Assembly: GCA_002455215.1 (NCBI GenBank)
Contig: DKKK01000222.1
Coordinates: 27,651-34,605 of the forward strand
DNA: 6,955 bases
Source: Anaerolineales bacterium UBA6668
GTDB lineage: Bacteria > Chloroflexota > Anaerolineae > Anaerolineales > UBA6668
Direction of reading: 5' to 3'
Shown here: piece by piece, positions 6,518-6,955 of the stretch
Layout of the letters: each line of letters opens with the position of its first letter
How positions within the stretch are numbered: position 1 is the stretch's first letter
The notes under the pieces: generated by a model
What the model saw: only the letters and a program-made list of their open reading frames with translations
Told to the model about the DNA's origin: nothing
Database searches by the model: none
Translations under genes and position numbers: made by a program

Positions 6518-6523
6518 AGTATA
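6518..6523 (-). promoter_or_regulatory. Possible -10 box TATACT
   Basis: TATACT on the minus strand would start transcription near 6511, about 48 nt before the ATG at 6463. No good -35 box is present at 17-18 nt; the sequence there is AT-rich. Weak candidate. Confidence 0.3.
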
Positions 6524-6563
6524 CAACGCCATAATTAATTTATCATTAAAATTCTGATTTGTG

Positions 6564-6955
6564 GGTGCGGTTCAAAGTTTCGAAAAGCATTCTCGTCAGC
6601 AACGAACCCACGAGCAAAACATCGCCACAGTCACGGGTTTGTCATTTTCATAGAGCGAAGTGACAGAAAAATCTTGACATAGCGTGTACAAATTTCTCGC
6701 TACGCTCTCCGTCCGTAACGTTCAAAATGATAAGCGGGTTAACGATGGAAGCCATCTGCAACGCAAAAAAGGAGCAGAGTCTATAGCCAACACCTTTGCC
6801 AATTTTGAAATTACACTTTTTAACCGCCATAAATGGCGGTTAAAAAGAAATCGCCCCCCTACGTACAGCGGGTTTTGGACACTCACGAATTTTGGCGAAG
6901 GTATTGTATAGCGACAAAATTGAGGTTCGTATTCTCCGAAAAACTGAACCGCACC
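6564..6955. mobile_element. MITE-like non-coding element with 11-bp terminal inverted repeats
   Basis: GGTGCGGTTCA at 6564-6574 is matched by its exact reverse complement at 6945-6955, the last bases of the window. With a further TTTCG at the same offset in both ends, 16 of the first 19 positions match. The roughly 392 bases between carry a perfect 15-bp hairpin and an imperfect GTCA-TTTC/GAAG-TGAC stem (6641-6664). There is no transposase-like frame: 60- and 75-codon frames here look like chance. This pattern fits a miniature inverted-repeat element or the deleted remains of an insertion sequence. A target duplication cannot be checked because the right flank is missing. Confidence 0.5.
6816..6847. 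repeat. Perfect 15-bp hairpin inside the MITE-like element
   Basis: Arms CTTTTTAACCGCCAT (6816-6830) and ATGGCGGTTAAAAAG (6833-6847) pair perfectly around two A bases. The T-run is on the 5' side and the A-run on the 3' side, opposite to an intrinsic terminator. It is more likely a structural part of the element or a small palindromic repeat. Confidence 0.7.

Noticed and set aside
6648..6911. 60- and 75-codon frames inside the terminal-repeat element
   Set aside because: Neither resembles a transposase; the 75-codon plus-strand frame runs through the perfect hairpin. They look like chance frames in a non-coding repeat.

Overview
The window looks like a piece of a Chloroflexota (Anaerolineae-like) genome. 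This is inferred from protein style only: a PknB-type kinase with one membrane span and an Ala/Thr/Glu-rich outer tail, and a large FHA protein with Ig-like, SH3-like and carbohydrate-binding-like modules joined by a Thr/Pro linker. All recognisable intact genes and both clear remnants are on the minus strand, so transcription runs from right to left. The left 4.4 kb is moderately GC-rich. From about 4.7 kb rightward the DNA is clearly more AT-rich and holds small orphan genes, gene remnants and repeats, which is typical of accessory sequence.

Layout from right to left. Positions 6564-6955 have MITE-like features: 11-bp terminal inverted repeats, one ending at the last base of the window, and a perfect internal hairpin. 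Next (6463-5779) is a gene for a small exported protein of unknown family. Its good ATG and ribosome binding site are followed at once by a 23-nt AGTG tetranucleotide tract. In this copy the tract puts the ATG out of frame with the signal peptide and body. Loss of one repeat unit would give a 226-residue protein with a textbook signal peptide, so this looks like a phase-variable gene caught in the OFF state. It is the most interesting observation here. Next is an orphan four-helix membrane protein (5474-4998), then a strong bidirectional hairpin terminator (4774-4812). Beyond that is the wreck of an ABC transporter operon (about 4670-4531): the last ~26 codons of the ATPase, joined by a TGATG stop/start to the first 19 codons of a permease. 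A good sigma-70-like promoter (4462-4434) follows.

That promoter reads into an 884-residue FHA-domain transmembrane protein (4339-1685), followed after 349 nt by a Ser/Thr kinase (1335 to beyond position 1). The two probably form a transmembrane signalling pair: outside, the FHA protein carries Ig-like, SH3-like and CBM9/DOMON-like modules; inside, its FHA domain could meet phosphorylated targets of the kinase. The FHA domain lacks two residues usually used for phosphothreonine binding, so this partnership is inference. No rRNA, tRNA, CRISPR array or intact transposase was seen.
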